In this document: positions 17,335 to 26,027 of the stretch, in pieces
How the letters are laid out: each line of letters starts with the position of its first letter
How positions within the stretch are numbered: the stretch's first letter is position 1
Assembly: GCF_011799805.1 (NCBI RefSeq)
Contig: NZ_WXUB01000003.1
Coordinates: 372,001 to 436,000, forward strand
Length of the DNA stretch: 64,000 bases
Source of the DNA: Maribellus sediminis
Lineage (GTDB): Bacteria > Bacteroidota > Bacteroidia > Bacteroidales > Prolixibacteraceae
Reading direction: 5' to 3'
Translations under genes and position numbers: made by a program
Notes under the pieces: generated by a model
Databases searched by the model: none
Told to the model about the DNA's origin: nothing
The model's input: the letters and a program-made list of their open reading frames with translations, nothing else

Positions 17335-19737
17335 ATGACTCTTCAATTCCAAAAAAGATCAACCCGGATTTTCTGTATCCTTATTGTTATCGGAAGCTTT
17401 TTATTTTCGTGTACAACACAGGAAGTAAAAACAACAGACGAAAATTCTATCCCATACCCTTTAAATGAATGGAAAGGTGTGCAGGAAAAAGTCCTTGCTG
17501 ATTCGAAGCCTGATTTTGTAGGTCCGCACAAACCCAAAAAAGACTCGCCCAACGTTTTGGTTATTATGCTCGACGATGCCGGATATTCCAACGCCGGTTC
17601 ATTTGGTGGTGCTATTAAAACACCAACATTCGATAAAATTGGAGACGAAGGAATAAGATACACACACTTTTCGGTGTGTGCAGTTTGTTCTCCAACGAGA
17701 GGTGCCCTTCTCACAGGTTATAACAACCATACTATTGGGCTGGGTAATATTACCGAATTTGCGGTAGGTTATCCCGGGTACAACGCACAGATGGATTATT
17801 CTACACCTTCAATAGCAAAAATTCTGACCGACAATGGATATGCCACTGCCGCTTTTGGTAAATGGCACAACACCCCGATGGAAGAAGCGTCTCCGGTGGG
17901 GCCTTTCCAGGCCTGGCCGACAGGAATGTGGGGGTTTGAATATTTTTATGGCTTTTTGGGAGGCGAAACCAACCAGTTTCATCCGCTTTTATATGAAAAC
18001 AATACCGCCATTGAAACACCCAAAACAAATGCCGATGGCTCACCTTACCATTTGTCGCAGGATCTGGCCGATCAGACTATCCGTTGGATTGATAACTGGA
18101 AAGGGCTGAGAAACGCTCCTTTCTTTGTCTATTTTGCTCCGGGTGCCATTCATGCGCCTTTGCATGTGCCGAAAGACTGGCACGATAAATACAAGGGTCA
18201 ATTCGACCAGGGATGGGATGTTTACCGCGAAGAAGTACTCGCCCGTCAAAAAAAATTAGGCCTTGTTCCCGAAAATACCAAACTGGTACCTCGCCCGGAA
18301 TCCATTCCTGCTTTCGATTCATTCAGCGAAGAAGGAAAAGCATTTTTAAGGCGCCAGATGGAAATCAATGCTGCATTTATGGAACATGTGGATTATAATG
18401 TTGGTAGGATAATTAAACACCTCGATGAAATGGGTGAACTGGATAATACGCTGGTAATTTACCTTACTGCCGACAATGGGGCCACTGCCGAAGGAACTAC
18501 TACCGGAGCTGTTTCCGAACTTTTAATGCAAAACGGTTTTCCACCGCTTACGATGGATCAGCAACTCGAACTTCTTGAAAAATACGGAGGGCTTGAAGAA
18601 TGGGGTGGACCCAACATGAACAACCACTTTTCTGTAGCCTGGGCCTGGTCAACTTCCACGCCGTTCCAATGGACCAAGCAGGTTGCTTCACACTTTGGAG
18701 GCACGGTTTCAGCTACTGCAATCCGGTATCCGAAAATGATTCAGGCTAAAGGAGAATGGAGAAGACAGTTTCAGAATGTAACCGATATTGTTCCGACAAT
18801 ACTTGAAGTTACCGGTGTGCCACAACCCGATTTTGTAAACGGGCAAAAAGTTAAAGAACGTCCCGGAAAATCACTGGTTTATGCCTGGGACAATCCTGAA
18901 GCAAAAACAAACCACCCCACCCAATACTTTGAATTTACAGGTTTCATGGGTATTTATCATGACGGTTGGACCCTGGCAGGTAAACCTTACCGGATTCCAT
19001 GGTCAGTTGATCCCCAGGCACTGGCGAATTTTGATCCGCTGAATACAACCTGGGAATTATACAATATCGATGAAGATCCCGGGCAAACGGTTAACGTTGC
19101 AGATCAATATCCCGAGAAGGTAAAAGAACTGGAAGAAATCTTCTGGGAAGAAGCAAAAAAATATGATGTTGAGCCCGTTGGAGGAGGACTGGCAAGGATG
19201 CTTCAACCTGAAGCAAATCCGGCGGCAGTGGCTAAAAAGCACTGGGAACTGACCACCAATGTTTACCGGGTTCCTGAAGCGGCCGGACCATACATTAAAT
19301 CAAACAATTACCAGGTCAACGCGTATATCACCGCTGATAAAACTACAGAGGGTGTTATTTATGCCGTTGGTGACCATATGGGCGGACAAACATTATTTAT
19401 CAAGGATGGCAAACTGCGTTACAGTTTCTCTACCCTAGGAGTACTCTGGCACGACTTTGCAGGGGTACAAATTCCTAACGGAGAGTTAAAAATTACGCTG
19501 AAGCATACCATGAAAGAAGCCAGGTTAAACGGGCCATCGCTGGTTGAGTTTTTTATTAACGATGAGAAGGTCGGTGAATTGGATATCCAGGCAACTGTTT
19601 ACGGAGCCTATACCGGGCATGAAACTTTTGACATTGGCCGAGATGAGGGAATGCCCGTAAACCTGGAATACGAAGCAAAAGGTAAATTTATGTTTACCAC
19701 CGGACAATTGCATAGGGTTGTATTTGATATTGAATAA
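17335..19737 (+). CDS. Arylsulfatase (S1 family, Cys-type), lipoprotein
   Basis: The enzyme hydrolyses sulfate esters after one cysteine is converted to formylglycine. The 800-residue product starts with a lipoprotein signal (IGSFLFSC), then the sulfatase core: metal-binding VIMLDDAGYSNAGSFGG, the signature CSPTRGALLTG (formylglycine Cys in C-x-P-x-R), FGKWHNTP and YLTADNGAT. The C-terminal 160 residues form a beta-rich domain resembling a concanavalin-like lectin fold, as in long bacterial arylsulfatases. The lipid anchor puts it in the periplasm or at the surface. The maturation enzyme is not in this window. The preceding 77-aa gene is co-transcribed, and the divergent TolB/TPR gene is a candidate regulator. 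Confidence 0.92.
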   Translation: MTLQFQKRSTRIFCILIVIGSFLFSCTTQEVKTTDENSIPYPLNEWKGVQEKVLADSKPDFVGPHKPKKDSPNVLVIMLDDAGYSNAGSFGGAIKTPTFDKIGDEGIRYTHFSVCAVCSPTRGALLTGYNNHTIGLGNITEFAVGYPGYNAQMDYSTPSIAKILTDNGYATAAFGKWHNTPMEEASPVGPFQAWPTGMWGFEYFYGFLGGETNQFHPLLYENNTAIETPKTNADGSPYHLSQDLADQTIRWIDNWKGLRNAPFFVYFAPGAIHAPLHVPKDWHDKYKGQFDQGWDVYREEVLARQKKLGLVPENTKLVPRPESIPAFDSFSEEGKAFLRRQMEINAAFMEHVDYNVGRIIKHLDEMGELDNTLVIYLTADNGATAEGTTTGAVSELLMQNGFPPLTMDQQLELLEKYGGLEEWGGPNMNNHFSVAWAWSTSTPFQWTKQVASHFGGTVSATAIRYPKMIQAKGEWRRQFQNVTDIVPTILEVTGVPQPDFVNGQKVKERPGKSLVYAWDNPEAKTNHPTQYFEFTGFMGIYHDGWTLAGKPYRIPWSVDPQALANFDPLNTTWELYNIDEDPGQTVNVADQYPEKVKELEEIFWEEAKKYDVEPVGGGLARMLQPEANPAAVAKKHWELTTNVYRVPEAAGPYIKSNNYQVNAYITADKTTEGVIYAVGDHMGGQTLFIKDGKLRYSFSTLGVLWHDFAGVQIPNGELKITLKHTMKEARLNGPSLVEFFINDEKVGELDIQATVYGAYTGHETFDIGRDEGMPVNLEYEAKGKFMFTTGQLHRVVFDIE

Positions 19738-19900
19738 GATTTTCAGGATGAAATTAGAGAATTTATCTCTTAATAGATAAACGATGAAATAGCTTTTGTT
19801 CAGTTTTATTTTTGGGTTACTGATTTTCGATTGTGTTTAACAATCAACAACTGACAAACCAATATCCAAGGATATTCCCAAGATAAGCAAAGGAATTCTG

Positions 19901-20054
19901 ATGGGATACTTAACTGAACAGGAACTACCCAACAGTTTAAAACTGGTTTCACCACCACCGGAAGGATGAAGATATCGACCCGATCATGAGAGTCTATGTC
20001 ACCGATCTGGTAAAAATGGTAAAATGGATAACACAGGCGACAGAAAAACTATAG
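19901..20054 (+). pseudogene. Degraded remnant, perhaps of a class A acid phosphatase N-terminus
   Basis: Within the 357-base gap 19738-20094 an ATG at 19901 opens 22 codons reading MGYLTEQELPNSLKLVSPPPEG and then stops. The motif YL...LP.SL.L..PP is characteristic of the mature N-terminus of PAP2/class A acid phosphatases. In another frame, 19971-20051 reads DIDPIMRVYVTDLVKMVKWI and further to a stop. Two short frames with protein-like composition separated by a shift suggest a decayed gene. The fragment is too short for certainty; a chance match is possible. The rest of the gap shows nothing. Confidence 0.35.
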
Positions 20055-20094
20055 AAACCACCTTCAATTTGATTGAAACTAAAAAATTACAACT

Positions 20095-20670
20095 ATGAAA
20101 AAGAAAGTATTATTTACATTGATTCTGGCAGTTGTTCTTTATTCTGCAACGCCGGCTCAAAACAAAGAAAGTGAAAAGAATATGGTTTCCGGTATGCGTG
20201 CCGGGTGGCACTCGGCTACACTGGTTAAGGATGGCGCTGAACCTTACAGTGCCGATCCATTAAACAGTTTTTACGTAGGATTCTTTAACGAGAATAAAGT
20301 AGCTCCCCTTTTCAATTTTGGTAAAGGATTGGAGTATTTTCAAAATGGCTTGTCGTACACCGGAGGTGGCGAACGGATTTTGCATACCATTAGCGTTCCC
20401 TTGTACCTGAAACTTAAGGTAGGACCGGTTTACGGACTTGGTGGGATAGCCGGTAATTTTAAAGTCAGCGAAAAATTTTCTGCCGGCGATTACGAAGCCA
20501 GTCCGAAGGATAGTGACAAATCAAAATGGTTCGATGCACCCGTTTTCCTGGGAGCAGGCGTAAAGATTGCTTTTGTATCAGTAGAAGCACGCTACCACTG
20601 GGGATTAATTGAAGTTAGAAACGGCCTTAAAAGCCAGTATTTACAGGTTGGTGCAGCCGTTTCCTTTTAA
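20095..20670 (+). CDS. Outer-membrane beta-barrel protein
   Basis: 191 residues: signal peptide 1-21 (SATPAQ), then barrel-like strands including SVPLYLKLKVGPVYGLGGIAGNF and VSVEARYHWGLIEVR, ending QVGAAVSF with a terminal Phe, the usual C-terminal signal for outer-membrane insertion. It is the first of five same-strand genes (to 23878) with gaps of 19-92 bases, four of which are barrels, and so may be part of one envelope operon. No ligand can be assigned. Confidence 0.7.
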   Translation: MKKKVLFTLILAVVLYSATPAQNKESEKNMVSGMRAGWHSATLVKDGAEPYSADPLNSFYVGFFNENKVAPLFNFGKGLEYFQNGLSYTGGGERILHTISVPLYLKLKVGPVYGLGGIAGNFKVSEKFSAGDYEASPKDSDKSKWFDAPVFLGAGVKIAFVSVEARYHWGLIEVRNGLKSQYLQVGAAVSF

Positions 20671-20710
20671 CTGAAGAGACTAAAAAGATCAAATCTTAAA
20701 ATCAAAAATC

Positions 20711-21358
20711 ATGAAAAATTTCTGTTTACTGGCTGTATTTGCACTTATTGTTAACGCTGGTCTTGCTCAGGATACGATCCGCGGCCAGGTAATAAGAGTA
20801 GATACAGTTAAAATTCAACAGGTGAGAGTGGACACTGTATATGTTCCCCAGGAAAACGCTCAGCCCCAGGCTCAGAAAACTAATGAGGGCCAGCAACAGG
20901 AAAATAAGCAAAATGAAAAAGTATATTTTGGTGGTTATGGTAATTTCTCGATCGGAAAATACACCTCAATCGGTTTTGAGCCTTTGATCGGCTATAAACT
21001 GCTGCCACGTTTCTCGGTAGGAGCAAAACTCTCGTATGAGTATTTTAAAAACAAAAATTATACTCCTAAGAAGGAAGGTTCGAACTACGGAATCGGCGCA
21101 TTTTCACGACTTTTTATTACTCAAAGAATTTATGGTCATGCCGAGTTCTCGGAAATGAACTATAAAATTTATCAGACTGTTGATCAAAGCAATCGGCAGT
21201 GGATTTCATTCCTGTATGTTGGCGGAGGCTACAATCTACCGGTTGCAAAAGGCGTTTCATTGAATGCCGAAGTTTTATGGGATGTGCTACAGAATGATGA
21301 CTCTCCCTATAAAACAGTGGAACCATTTTTTAATGTTGGTATTGCCGTAGGATTCTAA
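20711..21358 (+). CDS. Outer-membrane beta-barrel protein with a Val/Asp repeat linker
   Basis: 215 residues: signal peptide (NAGLAQ), a periplasmic linker with the near-repeat QVIRVDTVKIQ / QVRVDTVYVP, then a Gln/Asn/Glu-rich stretch (about 50-72) and a barrel (FGGYGNFSIGKYTS, YKLLPRFSVGAKLSYEYF, WISFLYVGGGYNLPVAKG) ending FNVGIAVGF with the terminal Phe. The polar linker is unlike the other barrels here and may span or bind the cell wall. It sits 40 bases after the preceding barrel gene and 19 bases before the glucosaminidase gene. Confidence 0.7.
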   Translation: MKNFCLLAVFALIVNAGLAQDTIRGQVIRVDTVKIQQVRVDTVYVPQENAQPQAQKTNEGQQQENKQNEKVYFGGYGNFSIGKYTSIGFEPLIGYKLLPRFSVGAKLSYEYFKNKNYTPKKEGSNYGIGAFSRLFITQRIYGHAEFSEMNYKIYQTVDQSNRQWISFLYVGGGYNLPVAKGVSLNAEVLWDVLQNDDSPYKTVEPFFNVGIAVGF

Positions 21359-21377
21359 TAAATTACGAAAAAAACAT

Positions 21378-22382
21378 ATGCGAGTAAGAAAGCTGATCAT
21401 TTCAATTTGTATTCTCTTAATTCTGGCCGGATGCGCGAATAAAAAAGATCAAAGCTCTTTTGAGGCAGAAAAGGTGGACACAATTCCTTCAACAATTCCG
21501 CTGAACTATCTAGAAACAATCGATAAGCTTGACGCTTCCCAGAAATATGTAGGCGGATCGTACAAGGATATGCTGGATCTTTTTGAAAAACTGAACTATA
21601 CGCCTGAAGCCTGGCAGGCAGGAATTCGTGAGGTCCCCCGCGCCTACCTGGTTGCAGTTGGCGATAGATGGGGTACTACCACAACAAAGGAAATAACCAC
21701 TTTAAATAAGAAACAGCTATTTTTTCGCGGACTTGCACCGCTTATTCTACACGCAAATGAGTTGATTTTGCAAGACCGAAACAGGCTCGAGAAAATTAAG
21801 ACATCGTTTCAAAAAGGTAACGCTCTGCCTGAAATGGATAAAATCTGGATACTGAAACTGGCCAAATTGTACAAGGTCAACACCGACGATAGTCAGTTAA
21901 CAGCGGCCATGTTTGACGAACTGTGGAAAAGGGTGGATATTATACCTCCTTCGCTGGCTTTGGGGCAAAGTGCAACCGAGAGCGGTTGGGGAACCTCACG
22001 CTTCGCAGCACAAGGTAACGCCATGTACGGTCAATGGGCATGGGGAGAGAACGCCATGAAACCGGAAAATCAGAGAACGCATTTGGGAAATTATGGTGTT
22101 GCCGCCTTCAGTTCACTGCAGGAATCGGTTTCGGCCTATATGCTTAATCTGAATACACATTATGCCTATGCCGAACTTCGGGAAATCCGGGCCAATCTTC
22201 GCAAGAAAGGACAAAAGATAACCGGGAACGCCCTGGCAGACGGACTTACAAGATACTCGGAACATGGAGCTAGTTATGTTGAGTCGCTAAAAGCGATGAT
22301 GGATTACAATCGGCTTTACCCGGCAGACGATGCCTATTTATCGGATGAGCCACCAATTTTCTTGATACCGGCAGCCGATTAA
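21378..22382 (+). CDS. Bax-like glucosaminidase-domain lipoprotein
   Basis: A 334-residue lipoprotein (LILAGC at residues 14-19) with a mannosyl-glycoprotein endo-beta-N-acetylglucosaminidase-like domain (about 175-320): PPSLALGQSATESGWGTSRFAAQGNAMYGQ, where the Glu of ATESGWG is the expected catalytic acid, then YGVAAFSSLQESVSAYMLNLNTH. This is the organisation of Bax proteins, which are thought to cut peptidoglycan glycan strands. Being anchored and lying between barrel genes, it may open the wall for assembly of those barrels. Family assignment is solid; the substrate is inferred. Confidence 0.85.
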   Translation: MRVRKLIISICILLILAGCANKKDQSSFEAEKVDTIPSTIPLNYLETIDKLDASQKYVGGSYKDMLDLFEKLNYTPEAWQAGIREVPRAYLVAVGDRWGTTTTKEITTLNKKQLFFRGLAPLILHANELILQDRNRLEKIKTSFQKGNALPEMDKIWILKLAKLYKVNTDDSQLTAAMFDELWKRVDIIPPSLALGQSATESGWGTSRFAAQGNAMYGQWAWGENAMKPENQRTHLGNYGVAAFSSLQESVSAYMLNLNTHYAYAELREIRANLRKKGQKITGNALADGLTRYSEHGASYVESLKAMMDYNRLYPADDAYLSDEPPIFLIPAAD

Positions 22383-22457
22383 AACAGTATAAATTACACT
22401 TCGTATTTTTATGTAAAATTTTGTACCTTGACAGCGTGACACTTCAAACTTCGTTAA

Positions 22458-23078
22458 ATGAAAAAACTCAGCGCTGCATTATTAATTTGTTCTGCTTTAA
22501 CGGTGTGGAGCCAGGAGAACAAGGTGCCGGAAGATTTCAGCATCGTTGCCGGAGCCGGTCTGTCGCATGTTTTTGGAGGAGACAAACTTGATCCGTCCTT
22601 TGCCTATTTCTTCGGAATTGAAAAAAATGTTGTACAGTTCGGCGAAAAATCATTCCTGAACATGGGGATTGTTTATAGCGTGCAAGGCGCTGAATACAGT
22701 GAAATAATCATTGAAAATGATGGCACCCAATCGGGAAAAATAACGCTTGGATACATTGGTGTGCCGATTCTGTACAGGCATCGATCAGCGGGTGGATTCT
22801 TTTGGGAAGCCGGTTTACAAACCGGGTTTTTAGTAAGCGGAAAAGATCATCCTGATAATGGCGATAAAGCAGATTACAAGGAAGCTGTAAAAACGGTTGA
22901 CATTAGTATTCCGGCAGGAATTGGATACTGGGTTAACCGCCGCTTTAGTATCGGGGCACGGGCCGTTTACGGATTAACAGATATGAGCGGAAACGGTGCT
23001 AAAATACCACCGGCCAACAGCAATCACCAGAACTTTTTAATCGCAGCCGTGCTCCGGTTTAACATTACCGGCAAATAA
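22458..23078 (+). CDS. PorT-family outer-membrane beta-barrel protein
   Basis: 206 residues: signal peptide 1-18 (ALTVWSQ), then strands such as FSIVAGAGLSHVFGGD, SFLNMGIVYSVQGAEYSE, GYIGVPILYRHRSAGGFFWEAGLQTGFLVSGKD and FSIGARAVYGLTDMSG, the common pattern of the outer_membrane_beta-barrel (PorT) family. It follows the glucosaminidase gene by 75 bases. No specific role can be given. Confidence 0.72.
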   Translation: MKKLSAALLICSALTVWSQENKVPEDFSIVAGAGLSHVFGGDKLDPSFAYFFGIEKNVVQFGEKSFLNMGIVYSVQGAEYSEIIIENDGTQSGKITLGYIGVPILYRHRSAGGFFWEAGLQTGFLVSGKDHPDNGDKADYKEAVKTVDISIPAGIGYWVNRRFSIGARAVYGLTDMSGNGAKIPPANSNHQNFLIAAVLRFNITGK

Positions 23079-23170
23079 AATTCCTGCGAAATGAAATCGA
23101 AAAACAATTTCACATTCGCTTCTTGAGGTAATTTTATTGTAATTTACTTATCTTCCGTTAAAAACACTGA

Positions 23171-23878
23171 ATGCAAAAATTACTGTTAATCATCGCACTT
23201 ATCCTGTTTTCTGTCGGCGCCCGTTCGCAGATTCTTATCTCGGTTTTATTTGGGGATAAACTCAATACTGATGGTATCGAATTTGGACTGGAAGGTGGCT
23301 TTAACTACAGCAATATCAACGGTTTCGAAAACGATGCCGGACTCGCAAAATTCAACTTAGGCTATTACTTCGATATTCGGATGAAGAATTCTCTGTATTT
23401 TCACATCGGCCTGCAATGTCTTTTTAACATGGGAATGTCGAAACTCTCGGATAAGGACATCGAATTTCTTGATGCCACAAAACTGGAATATCCGGGGAAG
23501 TACAGCCAGAATATTTTTGTATTTTATTTGCCCATGCTGGCGCAGTACCGCTTTAAAAATTACACCTATGTTGAAGCAGGCCCTCAACTGGGTTGGATGT
23601 ACAGCAGTTATGTGCAATTCAAATCAGATTACAATGATCGTGACGTCATTATTAAGGATTACAACAATTCCCTCACCAACTGGTTCGATGGCGGAATTGC
23701 AGTTGGAGCCGGCTATAAACTGTTAAAAGGAGAAGGTTGGAGCATAGGCGCCCGCTATTACCAGGGATTTACAAACGTGTTCAAAGATGTATCGGGATCG
23801 AGAAGCAATTCGATTTACCTGATTTGTAAAATACCGATTGGCGCAGCCAAGAAAAATGAAAAAGGCCAAACGAATTAG
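23171..23878 (+). CDS. PorT-like outer-membrane beta-barrel protein, paralogue of 14634-15377
   Basis: 235 residues: signal peptide ending VGARSQ, then ISVLFGDKLNTDGIEFGLEGGFNYSNI, which aligns closely with the mature N-terminus of the minus-strand barrel at 14634-15377 (LFGD, GG, YS in register). Further strands are FNLGYYFDIRMKNSLYFHIGLQ and WSIGARYYQGFTNVF. The last codons overlap the left arm of a bidirectional terminator. The paralogue pair suggests duplication inside this region. Confidence 0.75.
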   Translation: MQKLLLIIALILFSVGARSQILISVLFGDKLNTDGIEFGLEGGFNYSNINGFENDAGLAKFNLGYYFDIRMKNSLYFHIGLQCLFNMGMSKLSDKDIEFLDATKLEYPGKYSQNIFVFYLPMLAQYRFKNYTYVEAGPQLGWMYSSYVQFKSDYNDRDVIIKDYNNSLTNWFDGGIAVGAGYKLLKGEGWSIGARYYQGFTNVFKDVSGSRSNSIYLICKIPIGAAKKNEKGQTN

Positions 23879-23892
23879 TCCGCCTGGCCTTT
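23861..23892. terminator. Bidirectional terminator between converging genes
   Basis: AAAGGCCA (23861-23868) pairs with TGGCCTTT (23885-23892). The left arm lies in the last codons of the barrel gene, and the right arm precedes the stop of the minus-strand lipoprotein gene at 23912. A/T runs on both sides are short, so strength in each direction is uncertain. Confidence 0.65.
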
Positions 23893-23911
23893 CCCATAAG
23901 AAATCTTTTTA

Positions 23912-24550
23912 TTATTTAATTATTGCGCCCGAATCGAGCAGCGCTTTTACCAATTGTTTGGAATACGTTTTCGAAGAACTTTCCGAACTCGATGGATCAA
24001 CCAGTTCGGATTGTCCGGCCCAAACTACAGCTTGTTTAGGATCGCTGATGTTTACATCGTAAAGCCGTGTTTCAAGTACGTAGGTTTTTTCTTCGCGATA
24101 CTGGTCGGAATACATGTAATTGTAGTTGGAATAAATAAAACTACGGTAGCCATAACCATAATATCCACCATACATATACGGATAATACGAATTATTATTC
24201 ACCTGCACATCACGGGTGCGGGTATCAATAAGTGTAGTAACCAGTACACCATCGTAACCGCCGTCTTTTATCCGTTTTTCAATATCAGCCTCAGTAATAT
24301 CCTTTAAATTTTCGACCGGCGTAAAAACGTTCAACGCGTTTGTCGCATTTATTCCTTCCTGCTTCAGCATATCAACCATTGTATTTTCATACAGGGTTCT
24401 CGATTTCAGGTTCTTACTTATTGCCAGAACCAGTATCTTTTCAAACTTTTTACCTTCAAAACTTTCCTTTTTCCAGGTGTGTTCCATGGTAGTTGCACAC
24501 GACCATAACAAGGTCATGGCCAACAAACTGATTATTATTCTTGCTTTCAT
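23912..24550 (-). CDS. Uncharacterised lipoprotein, tandem copy 2
   Basis: 212 residues with a lipoprotein signal (MTLLWSC) followed by ATTMEHTWKK. The body has FEGKKFEKILVLAISKNLKSR, NTMVDMLKQEGINATNALNVF, IKDGGYDGVLVTTLID and a Tyr/Gly-rich loop, ending AVVWAGQSELVDPSSSES. These blocks align one by one with the neighbouring gene 24570-25199, so the two are tandem duplicates. The family is widespread but uncharacterised; the ILV-beta strand and GYDGVL motif suggest a small alpha/beta fold in the envelope. The two genes are 19 bases apart and co-transcribed. Confidence 0.75.
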   Translation of the reverse strand: MKARIIISLLAMTLLWSCATTMEHTWKKESFEGKKFEKILVLAISKNLKSRTLYENTMVDMLKQEGINATNALNVFTPVENLKDITEADIEKRIKDGGYDGVLVTTLIDTRTRDVQVNNNSYYPYMYGGYYGYGYRSFIYSNYNYMYSDQYREEKTYVLETRLYDVNISDPKQAVVWAGQSELVDPSSSESSSKTYSKQLVKALLDSGAIIK

Positions 24551-24569
24551 AACAGATTAATATATTGTG

Positions 24570-25199
24570 TTATTTGATAACTCCTGAATCGAGTAATGAT
24601 TTCACCAGCGCTTTGGCGTAATCTTTTACGCCAGATTCCAGCGACGACGGATCAGTGATTTCTGCCTGTCCGGCCCAAACTACCGATTCCTTATTGGCAG
24701 AATCTTTCGCGTCGTAGAGCTGGGTCTGCAGTACATACGTTACTTCACGGCGGTAATATTCCGGTTCCTGAACATGAACATAACCCGTGCGGATCATTCT
24801 TCCGTATCGGTATGTAACCGGCTGTGCGTAGGTGCCACCGCCTTCGCGAACTTCGCGTGAATTGGCATCAGCCAGCGACGAGATCAACACACCGTCGTAG
24901 CCGCCTTTCAGGATGCGGTCTTCGATTTCTTCAGGCGAAAGTGCATAAACATTCTCATTCAGCGGAAAAACACTTAAACTATTCGTAGCGTTTATTCCTT
25001 CTTTTTGCAAACGCTCTACGATCGTATTCTCGGAATTAACCCGGCCCTGCTTGCTGCTGGATTCGGCAACTACCAGAATTTTATTAAATGATCTTCCTTC
25101 GTAATCGCTTTTTTTCCAGGTCGACGACATGGTTGTAGCACATCCTCCGAGAATTACTGCAACTACGAGTAAAACAAACAAATTCGTTTTCATTTTCAA
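24570..25199 (-). CDS. Uncharacterised lipoprotein, tandem copy 1
   Basis: 209 residues with lipobox VILGGC and the same blocks as its neighbour: ATTMSSTWKK, YEGRSFNKILVVAESS, NTIVERLQKEGINATNSLSVF, LKGGYDGVLISSLAD, SVVWAGQAEITDPSSLES and a nearly identical C-terminus KALVKSLLDSG. It differs mainly in the central loop, which is basic and Arg-rich here and Tyr/Gly-rich in the other copy, so this loop is the diverging part. It comes first in the minus-strand pair. Confidence 0.75.
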   Translation of the reverse strand: MKMKTNLFVLLVVAVILGGCATTMSSTWKKSDYEGRSFNKILVVAESSSKQGRVNSENTIVERLQKEGINATNSLSVFPLNENVYALSPEEIEDRILKGGYDGVLISSLADANSREVREGGGTYAQPVTYRYGRMIRTGYVHVQEPEYYRREVTYVLQTQLYDAKDSANKESVVWAGQAEITDPSSLESGVKDYAKALVKSLLDSGVIK

Positions 25200-25296
25200 G
25201 ATCTTAGTAAATTATTATGTTTAAATTTCTGACTTTTCGCTTAATAAGCCAAGAGATTTTCTGAAAATTTTGAACGAATGTCCTTAGAAAAGAGGC

Positions 25297-25330
25297 AAAA
25301 AAAATCGGCCCCGGAATATCCGGAGCCGAT
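25297..25330 (-). terminator. Terminator of efp
   Basis: Read on the minus strand, ATCGGCTCCGG, a five-base loop and CCGGGGCCGAT form an eleven-pair stem with one wobble, followed by eight T's. It starts 27 bases after the efp stop and separates efp from the lipoprotein pair. Confidence 0.92.
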
Positions 25331-25356
25331 CAGTAATATTTTGATAAAGTAATATG

Positions 25357-25926
25357 CTATTGTTTCACACGTTCGCTGTATGAACGGTCGCTTGTGCTTA
25401 CTTTAATTACGTCGCCTTCGTTAATAAACATCGGAACCATAACTTCGGCACCGGTTTCAAGGGTTGCAGGTTTCAGTGCAGTAGAGCTGGCGGTGTTTCC
25501 TTTTTCACCTTCGATGGTGCTGGTAACAGTCAATTCTACTTTATCCGGCATTTCAGCGGTCAAAGGAATCTCCTCTTCTGCGTGAAACTGAATTTCAATA
25601 ATCTGTCCTTCCTTCATCAGGTCGTTATTTTCGACCATCTCAGCCGGAATTGAAATCTGCTCAAATGTTTCATTATTCATCACATTCAGCCCCATTTCAT
25701 CGCGGTACAAAAATTGATAAGGACGTCGTTCCACGCGAACATCATCGACTTTTACACCCGAGTTAAATGTATTTTCAATTACCCTTCCGGTTTTAACGTT
25801 TTTAAGTTTTGTGCGAACAAAAGCCGGTCCTTTTCCCGGTTTTACATGTAAGAATGATACAATAGAGTATATCTCACCCTTAAACATGAAGCACATTCCA
25901 TTTTTAAAATCTGCCGTACTAGCCAT
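25357..25926 (-). CDS. efp: Translation elongation factor P
   Basis: EF-P relieves ribosome stalling at proline runs. The 189-residue protein has the KOW-like domain I ([33 protein letters not shown], where the Lys of PGKG is the expected modification site), the central OB domain with [12 protein letters not shown], and the C-terminal OB domain ([29 protein letters not shown]). Length and all motifs are normal. It is a single-gene transcript with its own promoter and terminator. No modification gene is seen nearby. Confidence 0.97.
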   Translation of the reverse strand: MASTADFKNGMCFMFKGEIYSIVSFLHVKPGKGPAFVRTKLKNVKTGRVIENTFNSGVKVDDVRVERRPYQFLYRDEMGLNVMNNETFEQISIPAEMVENNDLMKEGQIIEIQFHAEEEIPLTAEMPDKVELTVTSTIEGEKGNTASSTALKPATLETGAEVMVPMFINEGDVIKVSTSDRSYSERVKQ

Positions 25927-25961
25927 CTTATATTTTTATTTGTGTTTTTTTTAGAACGCTG

Positions 25962-25990
25962 CAAAAATAATCAAATCAGTTAAAAATCAA
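25962..25990 (-). promoter_or_regulatory. Promoter of efp
   Basis: On the minus strand TTG (25990-25988) is followed after 18 bases by TATTTTTG (25969-25962), close to the TTTG-N19-TAnnTTTG consensus. Transcription would start about 30 bases before the efp ATG. Confidence 0.7.
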
Positions 25991-26027
25991 TCGCTTCTAC
26001 GAATTTTACCGATATTTTATGCAGCTG

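Noticed and set aside
23912-25199. Assignment of the tandem lipoproteins to DUF4136
   Set aside because: The general size and lipobox fit, but the typical DUF4136 N-terminal pattern is absent; I left the family unnamed.
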